A stretch of 64,000 bases of DNA from Clostridia bacterium (GTDB taxonomy: Bacteria > Bacillota > Clostridia > Lachnospirales > Lachnospiraceae): the NCBI GenBank assembly GCA_910574475.1, contig CAJTAT010000009.1, forward strand, positions 84,667 through 148,666, given 5' to 3'. Made by a program: the position numbers and the translations under genes. Below, one piece after another: positions 8,551 through 17,182 of this stretch. Within the stretch, counting starts at the first letter, position 1. Each line of letters starts with the position of its first letter. Under the pieces are notes generated by a model that searched no databases, had not been told where the DNA came from, and worked only from the letters and a program-made list of their open reading frames with translations.

Positions 8551-9759
8551 CTACTTCATTAACAAGTAGTAAAACTTTTCAAGCTCTTTGGCGTTCATCA
8601 GGATGGGAACAGGATAGAGAGGGTTTGCCTCCTTATCTGCATAGCGTGAAAGCTTGGGGATATCTTCCTCCTTGATCTCCTCAATCTTATCCCCGATCCC
8701 AAAGCGGCCTTTCATTTCCTGAATTCCACGGATAAACGTTTCCGCCGCCACATCATAAGGTGTATCTTTTTCTACAAGTCCTGCCTCCAAAGCCAGTTGG
8801 TACAGCTTTTTATGAATCTTAGTTCCATACGCTTCCAGAACAAAGGGAAGCAATACTGCGTTTGCATAGCCATGAGGCACATTATACTCGCCTCCAAGGG
8901 AGTGAGCCACTGCATGGACATAGCCTACATAGGATTTTGTAAATGCACAGCCTGCATAAAAGGAAGCCTTTAGCATCTCTTTTCTGGCTACCAGGTTTGT
9001 GCCATCCTCATAAACTTTATCGATATTTTCAAAGATAAGCTTTACAGCCAACAGGGCATCTTTTTTCGTTCCATATGTAGTAGAATTTCCAATATAAGCT
9101 TCAACGGCATGAGTCAGGGCATCCATTCCTGTAGTGGCTGTGATAAAAGGAGGAAGGCTTAGTGTTACCTTGGGGTCCAATACCGCATACCTGGGAATCA
9201 GCGGAAAATCATTGATGGCATATTTATGCCGGGTCTCGGCGTCTGTTATCACAGCGGCCAGAGTTGTCTCGCTTCCTGTCCCGGCAGTCGTTGGCACAGC
9301 AATGAGAAGGGGAAGCTTTTTATGGACTTTTAAGATACCCTTCATTTTGGCAAGAGGCTGTTTTGGTTTTGCAAGACAGGCTCCTGTCGCCTTGGCACAG
9401 TCGATGCTAGAGCCTCCTCCGAATCCAATAATCCCGCTACAACCATTTTCAAGGTACAGTTCTATAGCCTCCTGTACATTTGCCGTGGTGGGGTTGGCCA
9501 CCGTCTTATCATACACCACATACCAGATTCCACTGTCAGAAAGAGTCCGTTCCAACTGTCTTGTAAGTCCGTGACTCCTGATCCCGCTGTCAGTGATGAT
9601 TAGTACGCTGTTACATTTTCGTTTATTCAGTATTTCTGGAAGTCTTTTCACACTTCCCACAATTTTAGGCTTCCGATAAGGAAGAAACGGAAGAGCTATT
9701 TTCAGCGCTGTCTGAAATGACCTGCAATACACTCTTTTTCCTAAGTTCACATTTGCCAC
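8551..9759 (-). CDS. Iron-containing alcohol dehydrogenase
   Basis: Group III metal-dependent dehydrogenase of about 402 residues. It has the GGGSSIDCAKATGA nucleotide-binding turn, TTAGTGSETT, and the metal-ligand region DALTHAVEAYIG, with further histidines in VAHSLGGEYNVPHG. It probably reduces an aldehyde to an alcohol with NAD(P)H during fermentation; the substrate cannot be read from sequence. The annotated start is GTG with a close AAAGGAT; a GTG three codons later (9750) has better spacing. A strong promoter (9829-9857) precedes it and the aldehyde dehydrogenase gene follows. Confidence 0.93.
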   Translation of the reverse strand: MANVNLGKRVYCRSFQTALKIALPFLPYRKPKIVGSVKRLPEILNKRKCNSVLIITDSGIRSHGLTRQLERTLSDSGIWYVVYDKTVANPTTANVQEAIELYLENGCSGIIGFGGGSSIDCAKATGACLAKPKQPLAKMKGILKVHKKLPLLIAVPTTAGTGSETTLAAVITDAETRHKYAINDFPLIPRYAVLDPKVTLSLPPFITATTGMDALTHAVEAYIGNSTTYGTKKDALLAVKLIFENIDKVYEDGTNLVARKEMLKASFYAGCAFTKSYVGYVHAVAHSLGGEYNVPHGYANAVLLPFVLEAYGTKIHKKLYQLALEAGLVEKDTPYDVAAETFIRGIQEMKGRFGIGDKIEEIKEEDIPKLSRYADKEANPLYPVPILMNAKELEKFYYLLMK

Positions 9760-9780
9760 TATCCTTTCTCTATTGAATCT

Positions 9781-9815
9781 AACTCTCTTGCCCTCGCCTG
9801 ACCTGGGGCAGAGTT
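9781..9815 (-). other. Leader hairpin upstream of the alcohol dehydrogenase gene
   Basis: AACTCT/AGAGTT arms plus an inner GCCC/GGGC stem form a hairpin in the roughly 60-base leader between the promoter and the start codon. It could affect mRNA stability or start access. No match to a known riboswitch is recognised. Confidence 0.4.
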
Positions 9816-9828
9816 AATTCTCGATAGA

Positions 9829-9857
9829 AATATAGCAGCAAATCCGCCATTTGTCAA
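9829..9857 (-). promoter_or_regulatory. Sigma-A-type promoter of the adh-aldh operon
   Basis: TTGACA (complement of 9852-9857), 17-base spacer, TATATT (complement of 9829-9834). The start of transcription would be about 60 bases before the dehydrogenase start codon. Confidence 0.75.
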
Positions 9858-9943
9858 TCATACCCTCCATGGAAAAAGGTACATATGCAGGGTCGGTATA
9901 TAATCGCAATAACTCCTCCTGTGTGCTGTCTTCCAACAGAAAA

Positions 9944-9970
9944 GGATGTCTCAAATCATTTGAAACATCC
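9944..9970 (-). terminator. Terminator of the polyferredoxin gene
   Basis: Stem GGATGTTTCAAA/TTTGAGACATCC with a short loop, followed on the minus strand by TTTTCTG. It lies 47 bases after the ferredoxin stop. The same arm sequence recurs in the scfA-scfB gap (48121-48167). Confidence 0.75.
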
Positions 9971-10016
9971 CCCCAACTTTTATTATATTTCTTATGTACT
10001 CAGTCAAAAAGCCTTC

Positions 10017-10400
10017 TCAGCTCTCCACTACCTCCAGCACATCCATAGGACAGGCCTTTGCACAAATTCCACAGGCAATACATTTGGATGCTGTAGGAGA
10101 AGTCTCTGCCTTAACCATCAAGCCAAAGGGACAGGCTTCCACACATTTGCCACAGCCAGTACACAGCTTTTTATTCACCATATACACGCCTTTTGCATTT
10201 TGGGTGATTGCTCCTGCCTCGCAGGCCTCTGCACATTTTCCACACTGAGGACAGGCCATTGGACGAACTGTCTTTTTCTCCACAATCTGAATGCAGGACT
10301 TGTCGGGATCAAACTCCTTATAGAAGCTTTCGGAACATGCTCTGACACACTCTAAGCATGCCATACATTCAGCCCCTTTTTTCATCATCAGTTTTTTCAT
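10017..10400 (-). CDS. Polyferredoxin-like 4Fe-4S electron-transfer protein
   Basis: Small (127 residues) iron-sulfur protein with four cysteine groups: CMACLECVRAC, CPQCGKCAEAC, CTGCGKCVEACP and CIACGICAKACP. This predicts about four [4Fe-4S] clusters, as in HycB/CooF-like electron carriers. The ATG at 10400 is preceded by GGAGG and is preferred over an upstream in-frame ATG. It has its own promoter and terminator, so it is monocistronic, and no oxidoreductase partner is adjacent. A role as a soluble electron shuttle is inferred; the donor and acceptor are unknown. Confidence 0.88.
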   Translation of the reverse strand: MKKLMMKKGAECMACLECVRACSESFYKEFDPDKSCIQIVEKKTVRPMACPQCGKCAEACEAGAITQNAKGVYMVNKKLCTGCGKCVEACPFGLMVKAETSPTASKCIACGICAKACPMDVLEVVES

Positions 10401-10448
10401 ATCTTGTTTCCTCCAACCTTTGCTATGAACTATCATTCTATGCCTCTA

Positions 10449-10477
10449 AGTTTACCATCATTGAGATAATTTCTCAA
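10449..10477 (-). promoter_or_regulatory. Promoter of the polyferredoxin gene with overlapping palindrome
   Basis: TTGAGA (complement of 10472-10477), 17-base spacer, TAAACT (complement of 10449-10454). The -35 element is one arm of TTGAGA-N5-TCTCAA (10461-10477), a possible operator. Confidence 0.6.
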
Positions 10478-10551
10478 CCTAAAATTTTAACCAATGTTTT
10501 TTCCGTTCTCTGTATATTTACCAATTTGCCGAAATTTTTTCCAAAAAAGTG

Positions 10552-10580
10552 TTGACAAATAATTCTTTTTATAGTATTAT
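10552..10580 (+). promoter_or_regulatory. Strong promoter of tRNA-Gly
   Basis: TTGACA at 10552-10557, a 17-base spacer and TATTAT at 10575-10580. It lies about 32 bases upstream of the tRNA and divergent from the ferredoxin promoter. Confidence 0.85.
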
Positions 10581-10612
10581 CAATCATGTCGCTGGAACAC
10601 AGTACAGCACAT

Positions 10613-10685
10613 GCGATAGTGGCGTAGTTGGTAACGCGCGACCTTGCCAAGGTCGAGACCGCGGGTTCGAGCCCCGTCTATCGCT
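10613..10685 (+). tRNA. tRNA-Gly (anticodon GCC)
   Basis: The acceptor arms GCGATAG (10613-10619) and CTATCGC (10678-10684) pair fully. The D stem is GCGT/ACGC, the anticodon stem CGACC/GGTCG with loop TTGCCAA (anticodon GCC at 10646-10648), and the T stem GCGGG/CCCGT carries TTCGAGC. The 3' CCA is not encoded. A single tRNA with its own promoter and terminator. Confidence 0.97.
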
Positions 10686-10694
10686 TTTATTTTC

Positions 10695-10722
10695 AGAAGC
10701 CTATAGAGAGGCTTCTTTTTTA
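10695..10722 (+). terminator. Terminator of tRNA-Gly
   Basis: AGAAGCC/GGCTTCT stem with an eight-base loop, followed by TTTTTTATTTT. Confidence 0.85.
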
Positions 10723-10740
10723 TTTTCTGAATTGTCATCA

Positions 10741-10803
10741 TTTACCCTCAGTGGACAAAAGACAGTACTTGGGTGTGTATTCCTTTGTTCACTGAGGGTA
10801 AAA
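10741..10803. repeat. Long inverted repeat with ACCCTCAGTG/CACTGAGGGT arms
   Basis: Arms TTTACCCTCAGTGGACAAA and the near-complementary TTTGTTCACTGAGGGTAAA pair over 19 positions with one mismatch around a loop of about 24 bases. The loop contains GGTGTGTAT. It lies between the tRNA terminator and a small ORF and belongs to the same hairpin family as 2399-2444 and 48032-48077. No transposase is near. Confidence 0.65.
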
Positions 10804-10863
10804 AATCTGTATAAATTTTATTCTTTCACACATACTACTCCCAATACTATTTTTGAATCAAAC

Positions 10864-10877
10864 ATTGAATGTTCAAT
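10864..10877. promoter_or_regulatory. Palindrome ATTGAATGTTCAAT upstream of a small ORF
   Basis: A perfect 14-base palindrome 20 bases before the start codon of the 72-residue protein. It could be an operator close to the transcription start or a leader element. It does not match the Per box seen upstream of perR. Confidence 0.35.
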
Positions 10878-10897
10878 CAACGAAAGGAGAAATCATC

Positions 10898-11116
10898 ATG
10901 TGCCACAAACCCAAAAAGGAATCTGCCCTGGAATTGCCGCCCTCTTGCCGTGCCGCAGCCGACAAAATGGAGCAAGCCCTGCGGGAGGAAGATACCGCCT
11001 CTTATCCCATTGCAAAATTGTCAGCTTCTTCCATCTCAGTCATTTCCAAGGCAGAGGACCAGCTTCGGAAGGAGCTCGGCAAGGATATTGTTCTTATCGC
11101 CCATGAAGCCAGATAA
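10898..11116 (+). CDS. Small uncharacterised protein, 72 residues
   Basis: The ATG at 10898 has a clear AAAGGAG eight bases upstream. The protein starts MCHKPKKESALELPPSCRAA, carries two cysteines and is otherwise helical and charged, without a membrane segment or signal peptide. It ends 51 bases before the rubrerythrin gene and is probably cotranscribed with it, which suggests, without proving, a link to oxidative stress. The family is not recognised. Confidence 0.7.
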   Translation: MCHKPKKESALELPPSCRAAADKMEQALREEDTASYPIAKLSASSISVISKAEDQLRKELGKDIVLIAHEAR

Positions 11117-11167
11117 GAATCGTGCAGTAGGAGAACTTTTAATCAAACTATCAATAGGAGAACTAAT

Positions 11168-11776
11168 ATGTCAGTTGAATTCCAGAAAAGTGAAACCAGA
11201 GAGAATTTAATGCGCGCCTTTGCAGGCGAAAGCCAGGCCAGAAACCGCTACACTTTTGCCGCAGAAGAAGCTCGCAGACAAAAGCTTCCCGTTCTTGCAG
11301 ATTTGTTTACCTTTACTGCGAATCAGGAAAAAGAACACGCTGAGATCTACTACAATCATCTACAGTCTCTTTCCGGTACAACCGTCCATATAGATGGAGG
11401 GTACCCCATCGATCTCTACCCAAACATGACTCAAATTCTGCGTGCAGCCCAGCACAATGAATATGAGGAGCATGATTCTGTCTACAAAACTTTTGGCGAC
11501 AAGGCTATGGAAGAGGGATTCCCGTCTGTGGCCTCTTCCTTTTATGGTATTGCGAAGATCGAAAAAGTCCATGGAGATCGCTTTGGCAATTTTGCCACAC
11601 TGATGGAAGAGAACCGCCTTTTTTCTTCTGAAGGCCAGGAAGTGTGGATGTGCCTGAATTGCGGTCATATTCATACAGGCCCTACAGTTCCTGTTTCCTG
11701 TCCCATTTGCCATAAGGAGCAAGGGTATTTTATCCGGCTATCTTATATTCCTCTGTCTCTTAATCAGAGGCAATAA
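11168..11776 (+). CDS. rbr: Rubrerythrin
   Basis: Non-haem di-iron peroxidase that reduces hydrogen peroxide in anaerobes. The ferritin-like part has the ligand motifs EGESQARNRYT-type ([10 protein letters not shown]) and NQEKEHAEIYY, then EIEKVHGDRF-type IAKIEKVHGDRF. The C-terminal rubredoxin-like domain has CLNCGH and CPICHKEQGYF. The 202 residues include a short extra tail after the rubredoxin fold. GGAG lies just upstream of the ATG. It is the second gene after the 72-residue protein and ends at a terminator. A second rubrerythrin is at 40407-40949. Confidence 0.95.
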   Translation: MSVEFQKSETRENLMRAFAGESQARNRYTFAAEEARRQKLPVLADLFTFTANQEKEHAEIYYNHLQSLSGTTVHIDGGYPIDLYPNMTQILRAAQHNEYEEHDSVYKTFGDKAMEEGFPSVASSFYGIAKIEKVHGDRFGNFATLMEENRLFSSEGQEVWMCLNCGHIHTGPTVPVSCPICHKEQGYFIRLSYIPLSLNQRQ

Positions 11777-11799
11777 TGAGCGTTGTAACTATCTGAAAG

Positions 11800-11835
11800 C
11801 AGAGCTGTCCACATTTGTGGCAGCCCTGTTTTTTT
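11800..11835 (+). terminator. Terminator after rubrerythrin
   Basis: The stem CAGAGCTGTCCACA/TGTGGCAGCCCTG (one bulge, one mismatch) is followed by seven T. Confidence 0.8.
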
Positions 11836-11941
11836 GTTAGCTACGTTCACATCCATATCCTTCCTTGAAAATTCCAGAAAATCCCTTTATAATAACCTTA
11901 AGATGCCAGATCGATACTTAATTAAACGAGGAGGATACTAC

Positions 11942-12577
11942 ATGACACCCAAAAAACAATACTTTGAGAATGTTGCAAAAACAATCATCGCCAATTTGGA
12001 AAAACGTCAGATGGAGGGATATTACTGTGAAGACAGCGAAGCGGCTGTGAAAAAAGTTCTAGAAATGATTCCTGAAGGCGCTTCCATTTCCTGGGGCGGA
12101 ACTATGACCATGACCGAGACTGGTATGATGGCAGCCTTGGAAAAAGGTTCGTACACTTTGATTGACCGAATGTTAGCAAAAACTCCTCAGGAGAGAAAGG
12201 AGCTCTATGCAAAGGCTGTGTGTGCTGATTATTACTTTATGAGTACCAATGCCATTACTCTGGACGGAGAGCTGGTAAATATAGACGGTTTTGGCAACCG
12301 GGTAGCCTGCCTCTGTGCCGGACCAGATTATGTGATGATTCTGGCCGGTATGAATAAACTAGTAAGTACTGTGGAGGAAGGCCACGACCGGGTCAGAAAT
12401 ATTGCTGCTCCCATGAACTCTGTACGTCTGAACAAAAATACTCCCTGCTTTACGAAAGGTAGATGCTTTGAATGTCTGTCCCCAGAATGTCTTTGCAGTC
12501 AGATTGTGGTGACAAGGCGTTCCCATGTTCCCGGAAGAATTAAAGTGTTCTTAATTGGAGAAGAGCTTGGGTATTAA
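11942..12577 (+). CDS. LUD-domain protein (LutC/LutB N-terminal-like, DUF162)
   Basis: A 211-residue protein starting at the ATG preceded by GAGGAGG; an upstream in-frame ATG at 11834 lacks such a site. The SWGGTMTMTETGMM segment, NIDGFGNRVACL and the late GRCFECLSPECLC cysteine cluster fit the LUD family, whose best known members take part in lactate utilisation with iron-sulfur partners. Here it is alone, without LutA or LutB neighbours, so its substrate is unknown. Its TAA overlaps the stop codon of the convergent amidase gene by two bases, leaving no room for an intergenic terminator. Confidence 0.88.
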   Translation: MTPKKQYFENVAKTIIANLEKRQMEGYYCEDSEAAVKKVLEMIPEGASISWGGTMTMTETGMMAALEKGSYTLIDRMLAKTPQERKELYAKAVCADYYFMSTNAITLDGELVNIDGFGNRVACLCAGPDYVMILAGMNKLVSTVEEGHDRVRNIAAPMNSVRLNKNTPCFTKGRCFECLSPECLCSQIVVTRRSHVPGRIKVFLIGEELGY

Positions 12578-13845
12578 TCTGTCTCTGTCCTCAGCTCATA
12601 ATTATTGTACACACGAAAGATAAGATCCTCTTCCCCTGTTAGCATCATGGTAAACTGTATGGTTTCTCCCTCATCCCAAAGCTTTAACTCACTGTATGTC
12701 TGTCCCCCGTTCAGGCTATAGTCATAATACATCACTTGACTTTCCTGGTCTGTCCCATGAAGAGTAATAAGCCACTGGGCGTTTCCCTGGAACTCTTTTT
12801 TGTACCACACCTCTTCTGGAGGTGTGGTGTCCGGGAGAACGGTTGTGGACGGAATGAATTCATCTAATTCTGGAAGTTCTGACAATGTGTTTCCTTTTTC
12901 TAAGCCAAAATAAGCGGCAAGTCCGGCTGCATCCCTCTGTCCCAGAGATCTCAGGGCTTCTGTGGTACACATGAGAGACCAGTCACTGTCCTCATCCATA
13001 TATCCGTGTTCAACGATCAGGGCCGGGATTTCCAGGCTTTTACACTCTCGTATAATTCCATAATAATCAGCCCCCTTACTTCCCAACCTGGTTTTTACTC
13101 CCTTTGAGACAAAGCCGTAATCTGTAAGCTGATTTAAAATACTTCCTCCTACGCCTGCACCTCTCGCATAAAATCGGTCAAATGCTGACACAAAGACTTC
13201 TGAACCGTAAAAATTATGTTCTGCCGAAGCATTTAAATGAAGGCTGACCAAAAGATCCCCATTTACAGACTTGGCATAAGAGGCACGCTCCTTCAAGGTT
13301 AAAGATCGATCTGAGTCTCTGGTGAGAAAAACCTCTACATTTCCGTACTTAGATAGCTCTTCCTCCATAGCCTTAGCGATCTCCAGGGTCAGATACTTTT
13401 CATAGGTGTCCCGGTAAATGGCTCCAAGTTCCTGTTCATCGTCTGTTCCCGGCCCCCCATGGCCTGGATCCAGTACAATCCGAAGTTTTGGGGCTATATT
13501 TGTATCAGGGTCCTCTACCTCTTCCATCTCTCTGTCTGAAGTCTGCTCTGTTTCTGGCTCCTGGCTCTCTTTCGGCATTTCTATCTCTTCAGCTTCCTGG
13601 GGCTGTATTTTCTCCCCATCTAAAATGCCTTGTGCTTCTGCCAGAGCGAGGTCCTTTGCCTGAATACACTCTTCTAACGCTTCTTCTATCTGCGCCAAAA
13701 TGACAGGCCCGGTAATCTTACCAGACCTGCCTTCTGTATGAAACTTTATCCAGATTGTCACTGCCGCCCCTGCAATCGTGAGTATCAACAAGGGAATAAA
13801 TAGGAACAGGAGCCTTTTTGCCATCCTTTTCCGTCGTCGTCTCAT
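12574..13845 (-). CDS. Membrane-anchored N-acetylmuramoyl-L-alanine amidase
   Basis: Zinc amidase of the Amidase_3 (AmiC/CwlC-like) family, cutting between MurNAc and the stem peptide. It has a basic N-terminus, one membrane helix (about 9-30), an acidic Glu-rich linker and the catalytic domain with RIVLDPGHGG, SLHLNAS and VEHGYMD; His, Glu and His bind zinc and the last Glu is catalytic. A further domain of about 100 residues follows, ending near YNNYELRTETD and resembling a small beta-rich wall-facing module. It is the last gene of a four-gene operon, four bases after the ABC permease, which suggests the transporter controls it. Confidence 0.93.
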   Translation of the reverse strand: MRRRRKRMAKRLLFLFIPLLILTIAGAAVTIWIKFHTEGRSGKITGPVILAQIEEALEECIQAKDLALAEAQGILDGEKIQPQEAEEIEMPKESQEPETEQTSDREMEEVEDPDTNIAPKLRIVLDPGHGGPGTDDEQELGAIYRDTYEKYLTLEIAKAMEEELSKYGNVEVFLTRDSDRSLTLKERASYAKSVNGDLLVSLHLNASAEHNFYGSEVFVSAFDRFYARGAGVGGSILNQLTDYGFVSKGVKTRLGSKGADYYGIIRECKSLEIPALIVEHGYMDEDSDWSLMCTTEALRSLGQRDAAGLAAYFGLEKGNTLSELPELDEFIPSTTVLPDTTPPEEVWYKKEFQGNAQWLITLHGTDQESQVMYYDYSLNGGQTYSELKLWDEGETIQFTMMLTGEEDLIFRVYNNYELRTETD

Positions 13846-13849
13846 ACCA

Positions 13850-15259
13850 TCACTCGTTTCGAATAGCTGCCAGCGGGCTTAAACGCATAGCTCGCAGTGC
13901 CGGAAACAGTCCTGCCAGCATACCAATAATCACTGCAAATACAAGTGCCATCATTACTAAATAGGCCGGAATATAGGAAATACCGGAAGCATACGTCTTA
14001 CTGGCCACAACATTGATAACTGCCGAAATTCCAAAACTCAGCATCAGCCCCACGGCTCCGCCAATGAGACCGATAAAGCCAGCCTCCGCCAGGAACATAT
14101 TACGAATAGCTGACATATCACAGCCTAAGACCTTGATTACGCCGATTTCCTTGGTTCTCTCATAGATAGACATCATCATGGTATTTGCAATGCCGATAGC
14201 TGCCACAAACAAAGATACAGCTCCGATGCCGCCCAGCGCCGCCTGAATAGACTTTGATTGCTCCTGGACCTGATTCATCCACTCTACATTGCTCTCTGCC
14301 TGAAAGCCGAGAGCTTTTATTTGATCCTGGACCTCTGTCACATAATTCATATCGTCCACGCGGATATATGCCTGATTATAGTATATCTCTTTATAGGGCT
14401 TACCAGACTTATTGGTAGGCTGGCCTGGTATCGCCTTTCCCTTGAATATTTTTTTCAACTGAGCTTTCAAGGCTTCTACATCACAGAGTATACTGTTGGC
14501 ATTTTCTCCCCATTCTGCTGGACTGCCAGCCATAAGGCCGCAGGCAGGCACCATGTATTTCTTCGGCGCTGGTATAGGCGCCCCGTTCTCATCTGTTCCG
14601 CCATATTGAGAATTGTAATAGGCGTCTGTATCAAAGATGACAAACATAGGTGTATTCATCAAATCCACATCTGCTGTCTGAATTGTCTCTGGGTTCTCCC
14701 AGTCATAACTGTTATAAAAAGGATTCTCACCCGTCTTTGAATTGTAAAATTCTGTAATCACAGCATTTCCATAGAAAAACTGTAGTTCTCCACCTTCTTC
14801 TGGCAGACTTCCCTCTGCAACCTTAATGTCCATTTTTTCCAAAGCTTCCCGGCTCATTCCCCTCAGGGAAGCACTGTTCTCCCACACTCCCTGTTTTAAG
14901 AGAATCCAGGTACTCAGCACAGGAGATGCCACCTCCACATGCTCTATTTTGGAAAACTGTTCTATAGCTGCATCGTCAATACGAACTGGTTCACTACTAT
15001 CACTTTCACTGTCTGATGAGACTGCAACTCCGCCACCATAGTACATATAACCACCTTCATTGGCATAAACCGTAATGGTTGTCAGACCGCCATACTGCTC
15101 TATCTGATCCATACTGGCTTTCTTCAGGCCAAGGCCCAAAGATATCATAACCACAATTGAGGCAGTTCCAATGATTACACCCAGGATAGTCAAAACTGTA
15201 CGAAGTTTTCGACGCCACAGGCTGCTGAGGCTCATTTTGAGTAAATCCTGTACACTCAT
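13850..15259 (-). CDS. MacB/FtsX-type ABC transporter permease
   Basis: A 469-residue permease with the type VII ABC layout: one N-terminal membrane helix (about 17-40, RKLRTVLTILGVIIGTASIV), a large extracellular MacB-PCD-like region (about 45-335) and three C-terminal helices (GAVSLFVAAIGIANTMMMSI onward). The conserved YERTKEIGVIKVLG coupling segment is present. Such proteins move substrates or transmit force outside the membrane rather than pumping through a channel. It lies three bases after the CARDB-like gene and four before the amidase, in one operon with its ATPase. Confidence 0.94.
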   Translation of the reverse strand: MSVQDLLKMSLSSLWRRKLRTVLTILGVIIGTASIVVMISLGLGLKKASMDQIEQYGGLTTITVYANEGGYMYYGGGVAVSSDSESDSSEPVRIDDAAIEQFSKIEHVEVASPVLSTWILLKQGVWENSASLRGMSREALEKMDIKVAEGSLPEEGGELQFFYGNAVITEFYNSKTGENPFYNSYDWENPETIQTADVDLMNTPMFVIFDTDAYYNSQYGGTDENGAPIPAPKKYMVPACGLMAGSPAEWGENANSILCDVEALKAQLKKIFKGKAIPGQPTNKSGKPYKEIYYNQAYIRVDDMNYVTEVQDQIKALGFQAESNVEWMNQVQEQSKSIQAALGGIGAVSLFVAAIGIANTMMMSIYERTKEIGVIKVLGCDMSAIRNMFLAEAGFIGLIGGAVGLMLSFGISAVINVVASKTYASGISYIPAYLVMMALVFAVIIGMLAGLFPALRAMRLSPLAAIRNE

Positions 15260-15262
15260 AAA

Positions 15263-17182
15263 CTATTCCTCTTTACTTTCTTCCTCTTCCTTCGGCTCTG
15301 GCTCTACTGTTTTTATCAAATTCGCTTCTGTCACATCTACTTCACTCAGATCCTCCAGCTCACTTTCCAATTCCAAAAGCTCCTGAGCTTTTTTCTTCTT
15401 TTTTCTGCGAATGACAAAGAATACCACTGCGCCAATCACAACGATCACTACAGGAACAATGACGTACCAAATCTTAAAACCGCCCTGCGGCTCCATCATA
15501 TCCTCGCCATACATGTCATCCATATTCATATCATCTGAGAAATACATCTCACTGACAAAAAGCGTCATTTCTTTTTCAATGGTAGTCTTTTCGCCAGCCT
15601 CGTCCTCAAAGGAAATCTCAATCTTCACAATACCGTCATCCATCGTAGCCGCCGCCCCTGACAGGTAGGCATCCACGTTTGCTGTTGCCCCTGGATCAAT
15701 ATTTCCAAGATAGGTATCTCCACCGCTGACAGAATCAGAGATAAACTTCACACTCGTATTAAAGAGCTTTGTCTTTCCGATATTGTACACGCTGAACATT
15801 ACGTTAGCTTCATTTCCAACTTCGATGGACTCTGGCATAACTTCAATACTGCTGATATCCACACGTGCCTCCTGACGGACAGGGATAGACACACTGGCAG
15901 TATTCTCATATGCTTTGACATTCTCATCCTCATAGTTCATCTGTACATTGACTACATAGGGTTTCTGAGACAAATCAGAACGGGCTTCCATCTCCATTGA
16001 AATATCTTTTGTGGCGCCTGCTCCAATCCGATCCACGAAGATCGTGCTGGATCCGGCTGTGGGAAGAAATGCCGCCGCCACATATGTGGTATCAGTGCTC
16101 TCACTGGCTGCCTGAATATCAAAAAGCATGTTCTGGACTGCCGTAGACTTAGAGGTATTCTGCATATGTAGAGTCAAAGTAAAGGTCTCCCCCGCCCGAA
16201 CCACTTCTGGATCTGTGGAGAATCCCGTGACGATTACACGTGGAGTAGAGGCTGTTCCGTCTGCAGACATGCCTGTGGTTCCCTTTACATTTACATAGGT
16301 AGTCAACACTACGGTAGTCAGTGTATGATCATCATTTTCAAAAATTACATCAAAGGAAATAGGTGTGTATCCACCAGGGGCGTCTTTTCTGGTTCTTAAG
16401 ATCCAGGTCAACTCCCTGCGGCGTTCCATGTCATCTCCACCGTCGTCTGTACCTGGAAGACGGTCAATGGTCTGGGTATAATTTGAAGTCTCTATCTCAA
16501 AAGGCCATTTGCTGGCATCATCACTTATCTGAGGCGTCACCACTACATTTTTTACCCGCGTACGGCCCATATTGACCACGGGAAGCACTACACTCACCTG
16601 CTGACCTCCGTTGGCCACAGGCGTCACCCAGTTGCCGCCTACCATAATATTGTTGTTGGTTGTTTCAGGTTCGGGTTCAGGTTCCTCCGGTTCATCGGGA
16701 ACAGGTATGTAGGAATCAATTTTAGCTTTTCCCTCGGCCAGACGATCACTCACTCCCTGTGGGCTTTTGCAGCTGTCAATCGCTGCTTTGGAAACTTTTA
16801 CCGCGTTAACAACCTCTAGTTGTTTATCATCTGGGATGTCCGACTTTTTTAGCTCTAAGTAATCGTCCAGTTCGTTTTGAGCCGATATTTTTAAATCCTT
16901 TAGTGACTGTTCCGGATCTACTGTGTTTCCATCTCCCGGCTCATTATCAGAATCACTGTCTGGATTCTTTGAATCTGGTGTTCCTGTCTCGCCACCCTGA
17001 TTACCTGTATTATTATTGGAAGTACCGGCCTTTGCCGGATCTGAAGCTTGATCCTCAGAAGCTGGCGTAGTTTCCGTTGCCTCCGCCACCATAGGCTCCC
17101 ACCACATACCAACTGCCGGCACAGCCAGCATACCGCAAAGCACAAGCATCAAACCTCTTTTTATCAGTCCCATTCTTCTCAT
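15263..17182 (-). CDS. Membrane-anchored CARDB-like extracellular protein of an ABC operon
   Basis: A 639-residue exported protein. It has an N-terminal signal segment, a Ser/Thr/Asn/Asp-rich linker (about 35-90), a charged helical stretch, repeated beta-sandwich regions resembling CARDB/COG1361 domains (about 180-540), one C-terminal membrane helix (IWYVIVPVVIVVIGAVVFFV) and a Lys-rich then acidic cytoplasmic tail. Proteins of this layout often sit between ATPase and permease genes in Firmicutes, where a MacA-type adaptor would be in Gram-negatives. The start ATG overlaps the ATPase stop as ATGA. The role as adaptor or wall-side sensor is inferred. Confidence 0.8.
   Translation of the reverse strand: MRRMGLIKRGLMLVLCGMLAVPAVGMWWEPMVAEATETTPASEDQASDPAKAGTSNNNTGNQGGETGTPDSKNPDSDSDNEPGDGNTVDPEQSLKDLKISAQNELDDYLELKKSDIPDDKQLEVVNAVKVSKAAIDSCKSPQGVSDRLAEGKAKIDSYIPVPDEPEEPEPEPETTNNNIMVGGNWVTPVANGGQQVSVVLPVVNMGRTRVKNVVVTPQISDDASKWPFEIETSNYTQTIDRLPGTDDGGDDMERRRELTWILRTRKDAPGGYTPISFDVIFENDDHTLTTVVLTTYVNVKGTTGMSADGTASTPRVIVTGFSTDPEVVRAGETFTLTLHMQNTSKSTAVQNMLFDIQAASESTDTTYVAAAFLPTAGSSTIFVDRIGAGATKDISMEMEARSDLSQKPYVVNVQMNYEDENVKAYENTASVSIPVRQEARVDISSIEVMPESIEVGNEANVMFSVYNIGKTKLFNTSVKFISDSVSGGDTYLGNIDPGATANVDAYLSGAAATMDDGIVKIEISFEDEAGEKTTIEKEMTLFVSEMYFSDDMNMDDMYGEDMMEPQGGFKIWYVIVPVVIVVIGAVVFFVIRRKKKKKAQELLELESELEDLSEVDVTEANLIKTVEPEPKEEEESKEE

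Noticed and set aside
10741..10803. Insertion sequence ends flanking the small ORF
   Set aside because: The inverted repeats enclose only a loop of about 24 bases and no transposase, so this is a hairpin, not an element.
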